From NCBI RefSeq assembly GCF_000182925.2, contig NC_026506.1, positions 2,418,001 through 2,482,000 on the forward strand: a DNA stretch of 64,000 bases, in the 5' to 3' direction. Made by a program: the position numbers and the translations under genes. The notes beneath the pieces are model-generated. The model made no database searches and was not told the DNA's origin. It was given only the letters and a program-made list of their open reading frames with translations. This document shows, piece by piece, positions 1-12,894 of this stretch; position 1 is the stretch's first letter; each line of letters opens with the position of its first letter. Source of the DNA: Neurospora crassa OR74A (taxonomy: Eukaryota; Ascomycota; Sordariomycetes; Sordariales; Sordariaceae).

Positions 1-2044
1 ATGGCATAGAGAGACGCACGGTTGGCGCCGTCTAACATGTTGCAAGTAACACCACCGGGGACGGGTAGAAACGGCGAAAGAAGGACGACGGTGACGAGGA
101 AAACGACAACGACACCACACGATGTCCCGGCCCTCGGCGGTGAAGGCGGAAGGAACATGAACATTTTGCCGGCTGCTCCCTTGCGGTCTTGGCATGCAAG
201 TGAACAAGCCGCGCATCCCCATTCGATGAAAACGTGTGCCTGGCAGACAACGGTCGATGTGTATCGACTGGACTGTGTGAAGATGCGGAGCTCTCCTTTT
301 ACCACCGCAAGGGCCGGGCCGAGAGTCGGTCTTGTCGTGTCCAAGTCTAGCAGGCTGATAAAGAAGTGCAGTGAGACGAAGACATTCCTTGACAATGGGA
401 GTTCGGATACCGCGCCTTTATCTCTGAAGCTCTGAAGCTCTCAGCAGTGAGTGGGGGCTACCAGGCAGAAGTAGCCAACAGTTGAACAGTTCGGTGCGTC
501 CGGTGTGCCATCGCGGCTGGTTCCGAGAGGTGATCGCCTATGACAGCTCCTTCCCAACTGGGCTTGGGCTGAAGGACAGAAGGAAGTGTTCTGTAGAGGT
601 ACTGTTGAGAAAAAAAAAAAAAAAGGAACGTCGAGGACAGGACGATCAACCAGTTTGAGCGAGGAGTTGCAGATTGGGTTGCTCAACAACCAACACGTTG
701 AATTCAATCAGTGCAGTGTAGACGGCCAGTCTGCAGATATCAAGGCTGCAGAAGTGGAAGGTTAGAAAGGAACAACACACCGCTGCAACTTGTTCCTGAC
801 AGCAGACTCGACATGATCTTGCATTTGGTGCCCTCTTTGCGGCTGCGTTGAACTCGCGGCATCTCACTCGGCCTCCGGGGGCTCTTCAATTCAGCAAGAT
901 GAATGGCCATCAATTCAGGAACAAGAACGCCAGAGACTTCACGTCAGCAACAACTCCGGCGAAGCGGCCCATGGTAGGTAGCCAGCTTCACTTTCGATCC
1001 GCTGTGGAGTCTTTTCACAAGGAGAAGGGAAGCCGGCACAGAGAAAACGAATGGAATTCAAATGGAAAGACAGGAAAAAGGAGAACAACGCAAGAGTGTT
1101 CCTTCCTGGCCAGAAGCTTATTGAGTGGGGCCATCCCAGCCACGGCACGGGCACGGCGGCAGCAGCGAACGGTCCATCTGTTTTTCTCCGAGCCCAGTCC
1201 GTTTCGTCCGTCTTTGTGCCGTACCGCTGGGTGTCAGCTGTCAGGATTCAGGAATTGCGCATCTTCCATCGTGTGATCTTTCACCCAAGTTCAACACCCC
1301 TCAAGTTCTGGACTCGGGACGGACTTTTTTCGTAAAAACCATGTGAAGATCTCGAGATGAGAGAGCAGATTTGTTTGATTTTCTCGCTGCCCAATTCTAC
1401 CCACCATGAACACCCCAAACCCCCAACCGACAAGCCCCCCCCCCCCCCTCCTTTCTCCCCTCCTTCTCTTTTCCCTCCAAAACCCAACTCCCCGGGGGCC
1501 AAGTCGATCTTCGCCGATTTCACACACACAAACTCTCCCACAACTACACAAGTCACATCCCAATAGTAGCGAAATGGCGAAAATCTTAGCACGACGTGCA
1601 CGACTCCATTCCGGTAATCGAGTTTGGGCCACTTTCATTCATTCAATCTTGCCATTTCAATTGACATTACCCATGGGGTTTTTAGACACTCATGGGAAAA
1701 AGAAAAAATGAATGACGAAGAGGGTTTCTGACCTTGCATGAGTCGCTTCCCTGCCCAACAAATTAATTCTTGGACTTTGATTGGGGGACAAGGGCTGATA
1801 CTTGCTGCTGGGAGATCATCTCACTACACTACGATCACGACAACATGTCAAGTGCTCGCAAATCCGGCATTTCCCACAATCTCGATTTCCCTTCATTTTA
1901 ATCCGTTACTTGTTTTTTTGTTGGTTTTTCTTCTTTTGCATATGAGAAATGTCTTCTTGACGTTCACTTATAACGCTATTTCCCCCGGGGGGGTACCCGT
2001 CTAGGTAGTGTAAATCGGTGGTCTAATCATGGATCATGTGGACG
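1..2044. other. Gene-free left flank
   Basis: No open frame here looks like a gene; the frames present are short, overlap one another and lack the C-rich third positions of the real genes in the window. What can be seen is a run of 15 A at 610-624, a run of 14 C at 1435-1448 followed by a long C/T-rich tract to about 1500, and ordinary mixed sequence. It may be the upstream region of a gene lying left of the window, but nothing shows this directly. Confidence 0.6.
1435..1448. repeat. C14 homopolymer in a pyrimidine tract
   Basis: Fourteen consecutive C residues open a pyrimidine-rich stretch that continues to about 1500. The opposite strand is a G14 run. Length in the real genome is uncertain because such runs are prone to sequencing error. 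Confidence 0.85.
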
Positions 2045-2166
2045 GGATGGGACCGATTTGGTACCTGATCACTCCGGGCCGGATAAATCGACTGTGTGCC
2101 CAGATATTTCGGCGGTGTGGGGGCCGCCTGGCCAATGATACACCCATATTCCCGCCCGCCAAATTT
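2045..2166 (+). repeat. Left terminal inverted repeat arm
   Basis: Positions 2073-2121 are identical over 49 bases to the reverse complement of 5370-5418. Outside and inside this core the match continues with gaps: a GGGACCGATTT-like outer end, then CTGGCCAATG and CGCCCGCCAAATTT towards the inside. The arm is GC-rich and hardly touched by C-to-T change, unlike the interior. Confidence 0.85.
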
Positions 2167-5100
2167 CCACCAAAATGACATATGTGCAACATCTACACAC
2201 GATTTACACAAACGAGGCTTTCTAAGATGCTGATTTACGTGAATATGCTGAAATCGTAGAGTTCATATTTATACTAGTATAATTACAGATCTACTGGTGT
2301 TGATACTGCTGGCTCGACTGGGAGAACCAGTACAGCTATTGAGACTACTATTGGCTAGATGGTAGCGGTTAGTATAGATTCAAATATAGCTATAAGGGGG
2401 GGGGTATTCCTTAATGTAAGGGTACTACTATAGGCTAGCGGTATTACTATTATTAATACCTATAGTATACTAGTAACGGTAGCGGTTGTTATTGATTCGT
2501 AAGCTCCCGCAACCGTACCTCCAATTATACCTCTCTTTACTATGATTTTCTTAATTCTTGGAGTTATACTTTTAATTTCTTTATTTCTAGCCTCGCACTC
2601 TCGGCTACCGCCTTAGCCTCTTACTCTCTCTAATTCGCTAGTACTATTTTAATTATCCTCTTCTTCTTAGGAGGAAATTGTATTGAAGTTTTGGGGGGGG
2701 TATTATAAAATAGATTATATTTAACGCTACCTAAGGAGGGGAGGGGAGGGAGAGCGGGTATAGTAGGTATAGGCTAGGTACTATTGCGAGCTTTCTAGCG
2801 GTTGGTAATAACTAGGAGAGGATCTTTCTCCCTACGTAGTACTAGCTATTTTGTGGGTAAAGGCTATAAAATATATGGTTAGTATACTAAATAAATAATA
2901 TTTAATAAGATAATATTTACTGTATTTAGTTTAAGCAATTAGTATTTATTAATTATATTTTAAGGTATAGTACTGTTCAACCGTACAATATTAAATATCC
3001 TATACTAATAGGGTAAATTGTATTGCCTCGTAAAGTAGGTAGAATACTTTATTTTTAACCCTTCTAAATTAAATTATAGCCGTTTAAGGTTATTATTAAT
3101 TAATTAAATTTATTATTAGAGTAATTTAAAGTAAATAAAGCTAGTAATAAACTTTAAGTCCGCTAGAGTAGTATATTTGAATTTCGCTACGTCTTTTAAA
3201 ATTTAATATATATATTTAATTGTAAAGTTCTCTTTCAACCGTTTAAAGGTTTCGGTAATAGCGCTTAATAATTAGTTGAAATTAATATAACGATTTTTAA
3301 GTAGTATTTTTAAAACGCTGTAGGCATTTTTAGTACGGGAAGTTACTTGTATACTAAAATTACGGTATAATTTAATAGCGAAATAGGTAAATTCGTATTT
3401 TAATGGGAGGTAAATATAAAGAAGGTAGTTGGTTATAGTTATAAAAAAAGGAATTAATAATTTTACAAATAATAATAAATAAGTATAATAATCGTACCTT
3501 TTTACTTAGGGAATTCCTTTAATAATACCCGCTAATATTAGTAGAATCCCTCTTCTATATTAGAGTATACTATTGCCCTCTACGCGGTTAAAATCCTATT
3601 TATATTATTGATTTATTTACGGTTTGAATTATAAGGGGCGCAATTATTAATAAGCTAGATAAAGGGATTCTTAGTCCTTAATTCGAGGTAGTAATTCCGG
3701 TTATCCCTATTTAATAATTAGGTAGCTATTTGGCGAATAGTAGAATTTTTGTTAGCGGGGTTAATATTTATATAATTATAGTAATCCTCGTAGAAATAAT
3801 TCCCGTTACTACTACAATTACCCAACGCTATACCCTTAAAATTACCCTCCTACTTCTTTTTAATATTAAAAGTAATATTCTTTATTATATACTAAAGATA
3901 GATTTAGTATTGGGTTATAGAGAAGATTGCCCGGCAAGCTCTCTTATACGCTTTATTGTAGTTAGTGATAATAATTAGAGGCTAGGGGATATTATATTTT
4001 AAGAGTATAGTATTAATTTACTAAAATACCTACGTAAAATATACCTCCTTCTCGCTACTTAATAAATAATAACCAATATTGAAAATCGTATATATAGCCG
4101 TTATCCTACATATTTAAAGTAGAGGTATATCGAATTTATTAATTTTATACGTACAATCCAAACTTATAATTTTAGGATTCTTCCTCAACTACTCGATATA
4201 CTATAAATAAATCCAAAAGATTCTCTTAATTAGCCTAAACTCCTTACTATTATAGCGGTAAACCTTATAATAAATCCCTTTTATTAATTATAATTAATTG
4301 AAAAATTATTGGGTTGGTATAAGGGCGCCTATTTACTTCGTTCTATTAGCCGCTAGTATATTAAATATATTGCGTTATATAATAGTAATACTAGGAAATT
4401 TATTGTAGATAGTAGACGTAATATTTAATAAGGAAGTCTTTAATTGCTTAGCTAACCGAAGGATACTAGTAATTACCTCCTTTATATAATATTAGCGATG
4501 GTTAATAGTGAAATAATTAGCGTTATTAGGGTTGAGGGGATAGCTATAGTCTCCCCTTATAAGGGTAAACTACTATACCCTAATTTTAGTATTAAATACC
4601 AACTTTCTTTACTACTCGCAATTTCTTTTTATATTCGCTGCTAATAGTTTTTAGAGTAGGGTATCCTCCTTGTGCTTCTTACCGCGCTTCTTCGCTATAA
4701 TATATTTAATATCGTACCGGCTAGTAAACTGAATTATACCCTCTCGTTGGTAATTATTAGTATAATATTTAAAAATACTAAATCCGAGCCGTCTAGCGAC
4801 GTTACTAATCTCTTTAATAGCGGCGTTAATGTTGGTCTATTAACAAGAGGAAAGTTCAACGAGAGTGGGTTCGCTTTTAGTAATATTATCCTCCTTATTG
4901 GTCGCTTTATTTTAGTCCTTCGAGTAAGAACTTAATGATAACGAATTTGAGGAATTTGAGGGGGAGCGGCGGCGGCGGAAGACGGGGATTGTTAGAGTTA
5001 GAGCTAGAAATAGCTTCTCGTCTTTAATAAGCTCGTTAATATTAAGAAACTCGTGGTCATCGTCGCGTGGTTTAGTCTTGATCCATTCAATTGAGGGAGT

Positions 5101-5325
5101 CGGACTGGGGGCGCGTGCGAGCGCGAATATGGGGGAGGAGGCGGTTAGATCGATGACTTTAGGTATTTCTACAGCGCACGGTTAGTAACCTCGATTATAG
5201 TTAAAACCTCTCAACACTACACTTACTGACTATAATAGTAAATAATAATAGCGACAGCGATATACTCAATTACTTCAATCGTTATTGCTAAGGTACAGAG
5301 ATGTTACATGATGTTGCTCGCTAGC

Positions 5326-5436
5326 AAATTTGGCGGGCGCTGACATGGTTTGCCATTGGCCAGCCCGGTCCCACACCGCCGAAATATCTGGGCACACAGT
5401 CGATTTATCCGGCCCGGATCACTCAAACCGGCCCCT
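5326..5436 (-). repeat. Right terminal inverted repeat arm
   Basis: Reverse complement of the left arm, with a 49-base identical core at 5370-5418 and shorter matching blocks on both sides. The outer end, read inwards on the minus strand, is CAGGGGCCGGTTTG. AT-rich RIP-like sequence stops within about 100 bp of this arm, and normal composition resumes beyond it. Confidence 0.85.
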
Positions 5437-7155
5437 GGCCAGACCTGGGTTGCTCCTTGGTCATGGATTGACAACATGCGCTTGGCTTGTCAGACCTAGT
5501 ACGTACGTGTATATGAGCCTCAGCTATACATACACTACAGCTTCTGGAAAGAAAACTCCGGCCCGAGCAGCTGGACTAATTTCGCCCGCAAGAACAATTT
5601 CTTCATTCCACATGCTCGGACGAGCACCGAGGGCTATACCCGATAGACCAGGCTAGATAAAGAAATATTTGAAACATGGAAAGATGAATGTCCCCACGTG
5701 TGTTTGACTGTCCTTGGCCTTCCATAGGCTGTATACATAGTACACAGACTTCAAACGGTTAGAATTAGACGTTTTGGTACGCACATTCCGTTTCTTGGTT
5801 GGATCCAAGGCAGCAGATCAACATGACGCGAACTGGGGAACTATATATAGATAGCCGAGCATTCAAAACAGACGTGATGTTTTAAAAGCAGAAAGCACAA
5901 AACAATAAGGAAAAAAACGCACCGCAGCAGATGCAGTGAGCAGAAGCATAAACCCTTCCCGTCCCGTCTCGGCTTCCATCCCGACTTCAGATCGACTTCA
6001 CCTTCAGCTTTGGACTAAGGTCCTCTATGTAGGCGTATATATGCGTGTGTATACAACGATCACATAGAACCTCCTTTCATGATCTCTGTTCGTTGCTGGA
6101 TTATGAATGTCATGCATGCAGGAATTACCTTCCACCTTTTTTTTCTCTTTCGGGACCGAGTAACGGCATGTTATGTCCGATATATCTAACAGCCTGAGAA
6201 GAGCACATTTGAAGAGGTTCAGAGAGTGGCTTGATTGAACTAGATACTAAAAAATTGTCATCTTTCTGTCTCGGATGCTCTTCATTGTCTCTTCACAGAA
6301 TCAAGCCACCAAGGAAAGACAAAAAGTTCACAAAGTCGCGAGACTGATACCATGTTCCATAACTTCAGACCACATCTATGTTGCATGCTTATTTAGTTTT
6401 TCAACTCCGTACGGACGTAGGAACCACAACATCGGGGTTGTTCCAATACGCCACCTTTTTCCAGGACACCTCCCTCCTTCTTTCCAGCCCGCGACGGTGT
6501 TATCACTTTTTTGGGTCATGGGTGTCGGATCTAGTCCTCAGAGTTAGAAAGTCAAGTACCTATGTAGGTGGTAGTCTACTCGATGCCACAGCTTCTAATA
6601 CATTGTGTATGCGCAGTATCACAACGAGGGGAAAATATGATGAATAGTTTTTCATTGTTCCGTGTCGTAAAAGAACCTCAACTACCTATGCATTCGCACT
6701 GAAAAGAAAAGCGTTCAGGAATGGATGTGAAGGAGTAGCTATGCGCACAAGTACTTATACAAGGTTTTCCCTTTCCCATTTTCTGGTGCTTTGTTGGTTT
6801 TGTAATGTTTCTTTTTCTCTCTTCGTGTTGCTCTCATGCTGTTTTCGAACATAGTTTTACTCTGACCCCAACGCCGCATAGACTCATTGACCCAAACCAT
6901 AAGATCCAGATAGGCAAGGCAAGAAAAATATGTTTGAAAGACAACCGCCGGTTCTAACCAATACAATAAACACGTTCAAGTTTAGCCATCCTCTTTTTGT
7001 TCAACCTACGGGTCTTCCGCAATGCTTGCATCTCAGGTTGTCTTACATTCAAACCCATCTCCATCCACCTCTCTCATACCATCAAGTCGACCAGAGTCCT
7101 ACATCCAAAGCCATGCCCAGACAGCAACGCCAAAAAGCATCTCACGCTTCCAACC
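5437..7155. other. Gene-free spacer, element to NUP133 3' end
   Basis: Mixed composition with T-rich and A-rich runs and no convincing open frame. The right end must contain the 3' untranslated region of the minus-strand NUP133 gene. No RNA gene was recognised. Confidence 0.6.
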
Positions 7156-10100
7156 CTACCAGAACGACGATCCTTCACTCACCGCGCCCGCGGCCTCAAG
7201 CGGTGCCCTCGTGCTTCCATTAACAGCCGCAGCAGCCGCCTTCTTGGCTGTCATACGGCCATACACGATCGCGACGGTGTTTTCGGCCGCCTCCAGCGTG
7301 GTCTTGTACCACTCGTCCAACCGGGCCTTGTCGATGTAGGTCTTGAGCTTGGCGTCTTCGACCTTCATGGCGTCCATGAGCTTGTTGCGATACGAGGCGT
7401 CCATGCCGTCGAAGCGGCGGTCTAGACTGTCGGTGTAGACACCGAGGGCATCCGAGGGCTTGATGCAAGGGCGGAAGGCATCGTTTGCGTGTTCTGTGAT
7501 GGGAAGAGTGGGTTAGCACCATATGGGAAATATGTCTTGGAAATGGGAATATAGAACTTACGCTCGTCTACAACAGCAAACAAGGTCCTGTAAAGTGCTG
7601 TCTCACCGAGGACTTCCAGCTGATGTTGGTCATCCTTCAGATTGGTAACGTTGACTTGCTTCCAGTCATCACGGATGAGACAGCGACGCCAAATGAGGCG
7701 CTCAGCATTGCGCCGCTCCTCCCCCTTTAAACCATGCCTAGCGACCTTCAGGGCTAGGTAAAATTGGTCGCCAATGGCTTTGAAATGCTTTGGGTCAAGG
7801 TATACAAGGGTAAGCAAGTCGATGAGGTCAAGTGGCTGAAGGGCCTTGTGCTTGAGCAGGCGCTGCATGCCGTCCTCAAAGACACTTTGAAGTGCCTTTT
7901 GCTTCTTCTGGCCATTGATCCAGGCGCCGTGAAATTGCATTGCCAGCTCAAACTCGGCACTTTCGTCCACGGCTTCTTCAATGGTGGGCCGTATCTGGCT
8001 GTACAGGCCATCCTGGATCGTGATGATCTCCAAAGCCTGGTCAACCTTCTCAAGCTTGGCCTCCTTGCTATTAGAAAAGTCGTTGCTCATTTCACTGTCT
8101 CCGTTACGTTGATCAGCCTCGTCAGCCAGCAAAGCAAGCTTTCCAAGACTGAGCTCGATCTTCTTGCTCCACACATGCTGCTCTTCTAGACCGAGAGTAA
8201 GCAGTGTCTCGGCAGCACGATCAATGTCCTTCTCCCTTTCAACATCATTGATCCAAGAGATCTTGGCTAATCCGGGCCTGGACCGGAGGAATTTAGTGGC
8301 GTAGCCCTCATTGTCATAGGGGAACTCGAGGACTGCTTGAACGCCGCTAGCGTCAAGGAGAGCCTCGTACGCCGGGAAGGCGAACCTCTCCTGATACTGG
8401 TTGAAAAAACCGCCCATCTGCCTCTTCCGGTCTTCAGCCTTGGCGCGATACTCTTCGGCTTTGGTAGCAGAAGTGCCGGGGGCCAGAGCACTCTCCTCTA
8501 GAGTGAGAATGTGCTGCACCATGACATCTGCCAGGGCGGCATATGCCTGATGCTCCTGCGCCAAAGCAATCGCCTCATCCCAAAGATCGTAGTCCTTAAG
8601 TCGTAAGATCTTCTCATAAACATTTTCGACGTATTCCTGAAGACACCTCTTGCCGGATTCTCGCGTGTCAGGATCGAGAGACTTCTCAGCCCACGAGATA
8701 TACTCGTCAAGAGCGGTGAAGTATCGGCTGGTGAGAGCAGGAAGCATGTCCCGAATGCTCTTGAGAATTTTCACATCCACAGAAGCCTTTTCCGGAGAAG
8801 GGAAGTAGTAGTTATCCAGCCATTCGTGACAAAATTCAATCAGGCGCTTGAGATTGCTACCGATGAAACTAGTGGCAGTCCAGGGCTCGGGGATCGCGTT
8901 GCCTTCGGCGCCTTTCCTAGGATTGACACCGTACAAGCGTGCATTTTTCAAGCGGTGCTGCTCTGCCTCCTGAAGGGCGCCCTTGTTGACGATGGCGGCT
9001 TCCAAGATCAGACGGTTGATGCCATTCTCGTCGGTGAGGCGTTCGGTATAGGCGTACTTGATAATCTGGTATGCCCAAGCGATAAAGATTTCTAGTCTCC
9101 ACACATCATTAATGAACCAGTGGCGAACGGGGTCTACCTCGCCGACAGCCGGATTGGGCTCCGTCTTTTGGTTCTCGTTGATGTACACCACCGTCTCGGA
9201 AATGACGTTTTGTTTATCCCCCTTTGGCCTTTCGGCAATAAACTGCTCATTCTTCCGCCAAAGCCACGTTGCTACGGCCATCTTTTCGGAGTCGTAGAGC
9301 AGCACCCACCGTGTACGAGCGTCCAGATCCACCCTCAAGGTGTTGAGGTAGGATATCAACCTTTCAAGATATTCCACCCTGGTCCTCATGTTATTTTCGA
9401 GCGAGGCGGGCACGTTGGGGATGAACGGGGTCTTGGAGGCTACAATTTCGTGACTGAGCTCAATGGCGGCATTTCCGATTTCCTGAGCGGTGAAAGGCAG
9501 GCTCCTTCCTTGGAACACCAACGGATTGTCATTCTTGATGCCAAAGAAGACGGCCTGTTCGAGCTTGCTCTTCGCGCTTATGGTTGGCGGCTTTTCGGTC
9601 GCGAACCGATCAACCTCGCTAACGGCAACTCTAACTGTGCCAACACCCTGCACCAACAACACAGCAGCGGGGTTTTTTGTCCTGTGTCGCGATCGAAGCT
9701 CATCTGGGAAATGGCCATTAGTAGTAGGCTCCTCCGTGCCTGAGCCTACTATTTGCACATTGCCTTCATCTCGGAGGTCTACCACGTCTTCGAATGTGGC
9801 GGGTATGATGTGGCTGTCTTCTTGAAGCTGTGACTCGGGGGAATCCGGTGGGGCGGCCATGGATGCAATCACAACGGCGCGGTCGAAGACAACGAAAGCT
9901 ACCATTGCAGGGCGTGGTAGATAGAGCTTGGGTCTCTCGGGCGCATTGGGTCTCACAGGACTGGTGTAAGAAGTCAAGGGTCGGACTGCACCAACCTTCT
10001 TGTTCTGGCCAGAAATGACAACCTCGACCAAGGCATAGTGAGACTGGCTTTTGCTGGAAGAGAAGGAAGTGAGTAGTAGCAGATGCTGGACAGAATCTTC

Positions 10101-11537
10101 GTCATGAACCAAAGCCTCGCTAAGCCGGCTAGCCTCCACATACTTGTTGTCAAGTCCTCGAGGAACGCAGGTGAAATCGACAATTTCAAAAGACTCTTCG
10201 GGTAAACCGGCGGATGCTGGGTCGGCCTCCTGTATTTGGTGAATAAGGTCGCTCCTCAAGTCGATATCGGACAAGATATCGTGGTGGCCGCCCCTGTGAA
10301 CGCGCCAAACATTGAGCTTGCCCTTAGTCGTAGCTCCAACAATGACGCGCTCTCCGACTCTTGTGGCATGGCTGGCGCGGACGGCAACGACATCCCCATG
10401 CGCAGAAGTGGAGCCAAGGACCTGGCGGATGCTTCCCAGCAATCCACCTACGGCATTGGTGAGGCTGCTCCGGAGGAATTGTACAGAAATGGCGGGTCGG
10501 CCATGCATGTCGCGGACGCTCAAGTAAGCGAGACGGCCAGAGCTGAAAACGAGGACAAAACCGGCGGATTCGGCGTTGACGATCTGAACAACATGCTCTC
10601 CAGAAAACATGCCGGGTATTGTGTCCTCCACTCCATGTCGTTGTTGGCGAATAAAGTCAAGGGTGGCGGCGCTCGAGATGGATTCCCAGTATGCAATCTT
10701 GCCGCTCATGGGCATGACTACGACAAGGCCAGGTTCGTCGGAGGCAGCCGAGGGCGAAACCAACGAGCCAAGTGGTAGCGGGTCGGTCGGATTCTTGGAG
10801 GGATAAGGAAGGCCGAATGTGAAGGTCTCAGGCGAGGCGGCGGTAGAAGCATAGGGCCAGACGAAGGCATGGGTATGGGTAAGGCTCAAGGCGTATCCGC
10901 TGGTCGAGTAGACGGCACCGTGCTGACGATCTTGGAACTTGTTAGGCACTCCAGATTCTATTGAAAGCTGCTCCAAAGGTGGAAGGGCGTTTGGGAGGTA
11001 GCTGTGCTGGTCGAGCTTACTTTGCGCATCCGCTCGGAGTCGGTCGGGTAAAGCTGGGAGCTTGCTCACGGTATAGGCATTGTTTGTGGTCTGGGACTGT
11101 GGTCAGTAGCTAAGCTTCCAGGAGCTGGTTGTGACTCTGGATGAGCTCCCCGATGCGCAAGTAACGGCGAGACAAAGACGGTAAAGGAAGCATCCACATA
11201 CCAATACTATGCTTCCATCACCCTTTGCGGTCCGTTCGCCGGCCTTTTGCTTCTTTGATCGCACGCTGAGCTCTTTGCGAGGGCCACCGAGGTTTTCAAT
11301 GCCGTCGCGCTTGATGTCGAGCAAGGCAAGCTTGTCGGACTTGGCTTCGTACATGTCCGTATCCGTCTCTGGGTGGGCTTCAGTATTCGCAACCGTGGTT
11401 TCGTGTAGGGGCACCCTTTGTCGCTTTGCCTTGGGGGCCTGGACTGTGGCATCTGTGTTTGACGGACGCGCTCTGCGGCGGCTGCTTCGTGTCCCCTTTG
11501 CGGGGCCGCCTTGGTCTTGTTGGGTTGGCTCAAACAT
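7156..11537 (-). CDS. Nucleoporin Nup133, nuclear pore Y-complex
   Basis: Scaffold nucleoporin of the Nup84/Nup107-160 Y-complex, acting at the nuclear envelope in pore assembly and mRNA export. Coding exons on the minus strand: 11537-11202, 11096-7562 and 7493-7156, giving 1402 residues, a usual length for fungal Nup133. The first intron (105 bp) starts GTATGT and ends CACAG; the second (68 bp) has GTAAGT, a GCTAAC branch point and CACAG, and joins ERK-less DE to QHANDAFRP near the C terminus. Residues 1-110 are basic and low complexity. The following region has the beta-propeller opening typical of the Nup133/Nup155 family (SKLPALPDRL, then AFVWPY), and the C-terminal two thirds is helical. 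The family call rests on overall sequence character. AFG1 is divergent on the other side of a 1.36 kb spacer. Confidence 0.85.
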
Positions 11538-12894
11538 GTTGACGTCGGTGCTGGTACGTGGCCGTGAGTCGCGGTGGTTATGGTGGTGGTGGTTGTTGTT
11601 GTTGCTAATGTTGTGGTGTTGGTGGTGGTAGTGGTAGAAGAATGGGGACGGCTAGCTACTTAGAAATCGCCAAAGCGAAGAATAGCAGCAATGGAGAGAT
11701 GCTGGAAGAGTCGATGGGTTCGATCGGTGACCGTGGACGGGTGACGTGAACAATAACGCGCCGCGCGCGCGCTCCCTTCGATCCGAATCTCGGTCAAACG
11801 ATAACGACCATGGCAAGGCGCGGTGCACCTAGATACCACAAAGGGAGGTGATGTATATTGGGATGTCGAATTTGTGACGGAATCACGACGGCGACGAGGA
11901 AGTATGGTGATGATGATGATGATGATGGATGCGCCGTTATCGATTAGGAATACCCAAGTCGTTGGAATAGAAAAAGGTCACAATTCGGGCAGAGGCTGTG
12001 AGTATGTCGCTACTGTCTAGACGTAGATGTCAAGTGAATGAGGAAAGGCGGGCAACATGAAAGACAAGACAAGACAAGACTAGAAGAGCGAGCTATGCAT
12101 TCGTTCTCTTCTTCTTCACAAGTCTTCAATCATTGATTGGATCCTTGTTGACTTTTTTGGGGCAACAAAAAATCACAGGTGCTTGTGCTGGCCCATCGTG
12201 GTCACTGAGTGGTCAGTCTTGGCGTGTTGCTTTGCTTTGCTTTGTTGGTCAGTGCTTCACACGGCAGCCGTGGAGATCTCCACACACGACCACGAGGTGC
12301 TGGCTGCCAGGAGGTACGTACCTTTTACTTTCCCTTTCGCTTTGTCCTTCCTAGTCCTCAGACCAGACCAGCTCCCCCGCGTCCTTCGCCTGTCAAAACT
12401 GCAGTGAGGTGCCTTTAACAAACCCTAACACTAACATGCGTTTGGTGACCTGGTTCGACCAGGTTCGTGGACATGTCTCTCATACTTTAGCCCTTTGTGA
12501 GGTCGGTTTCCTTACTATTCGCTTGTCTCTTCACCGTCAACTCTCCATCTTCGAGTCATCAGATAATCAAGTGGTAGCCCTAGGTATAAGTGAACACCCA
12601 TAGAGAGCTCTCGAGAAGCTGGACCGAGTTGATATCTGTTAATGACATTGGCACTGTTTGAGTGACATCATTGGGGCTGTTAAGCTGTGTCGGCTGTATC
12701 CACTGTTAAACTTAACATGCACTCGGTCGGTCATCTGGATCTTCGGCTTCTCTGTATCGGATCTCGACTTCATAAGTAGCTATAGATCATCTACTAGTGT
12801 ACATACACTCACTACCAGCACTCGGGAGTAGGGAGCATCTCAAAGTATTGATGCCTTCCTCATAGTCCTGACTCTGTCTACTAATCTGACCACC
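11538..12894. promoter_or_regulatory. Divergent promoter region NUP133 / AFG1
   Basis: 1.36 kb between two divergent genes. Next to the NUP133 start is a GT-rich triplet-like tract (11572-11638), which in the NUP133 transcript would be an AAC/ACC-rich leader. Further along lie an ATG-rich triplet run near 11907-11927 and an ACAAG-type tandem repeat at 12058-12080. No specific operator was identified. Confidence 0.55.
11572..11638. repeat. GT-rich triplet-like low-complexity tract
   Basis: Interspersed GGT and GTT units just upstream of the NUP133 start codon. On the coding strand of NUP133 this reads as ACC/AAC-rich leader sequence. Confidence 0.75.

Larger units (their letters stand above)
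2045..5436. mobile_element. RIP-degraded TIR DNA transposon, about 3.4 kb
   Basis: Two GC-rich inverted arms (2045-2166 and 5326-5436) enclose about 3.15 kb of very AT-rich DNA full of TA and poor in CA/TG, with no long open frame on either strand. That composition is the signature of repeat-induced point mutation, so the interior is read as a dead transposase gene plus non-coding DNA. Size and arm length resemble Mutator-like elements (Fusarium Hop is about 3.3 kb with about 100 bp arms), but the arm end (CAGGGG-like at the right) could also suit hAT. I could not read a transposase motif with confidence and found no clear target-site duplication. Patches keep G runs (2397-2405, 2691-2699) and GC-rich sequence (4957-5150). 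The superfamily is a guess; the TIR-plus-RIP structure is well supported. Confidence 0.75.

Noticed and set aside
22-435. Plus-strand open frame of 137 codons at the left edge
   Set aside because: Composition is not protein-like, a minus-strand frame overlaps it and no motif is present.
3730-4935. Short open frames inside the AT-rich block (3730-3978, 4672-4935)
   Set aside because: Their residues (I, N, Y, L rich) reflect RIP composition; they are remnants of an element rather than working genes.
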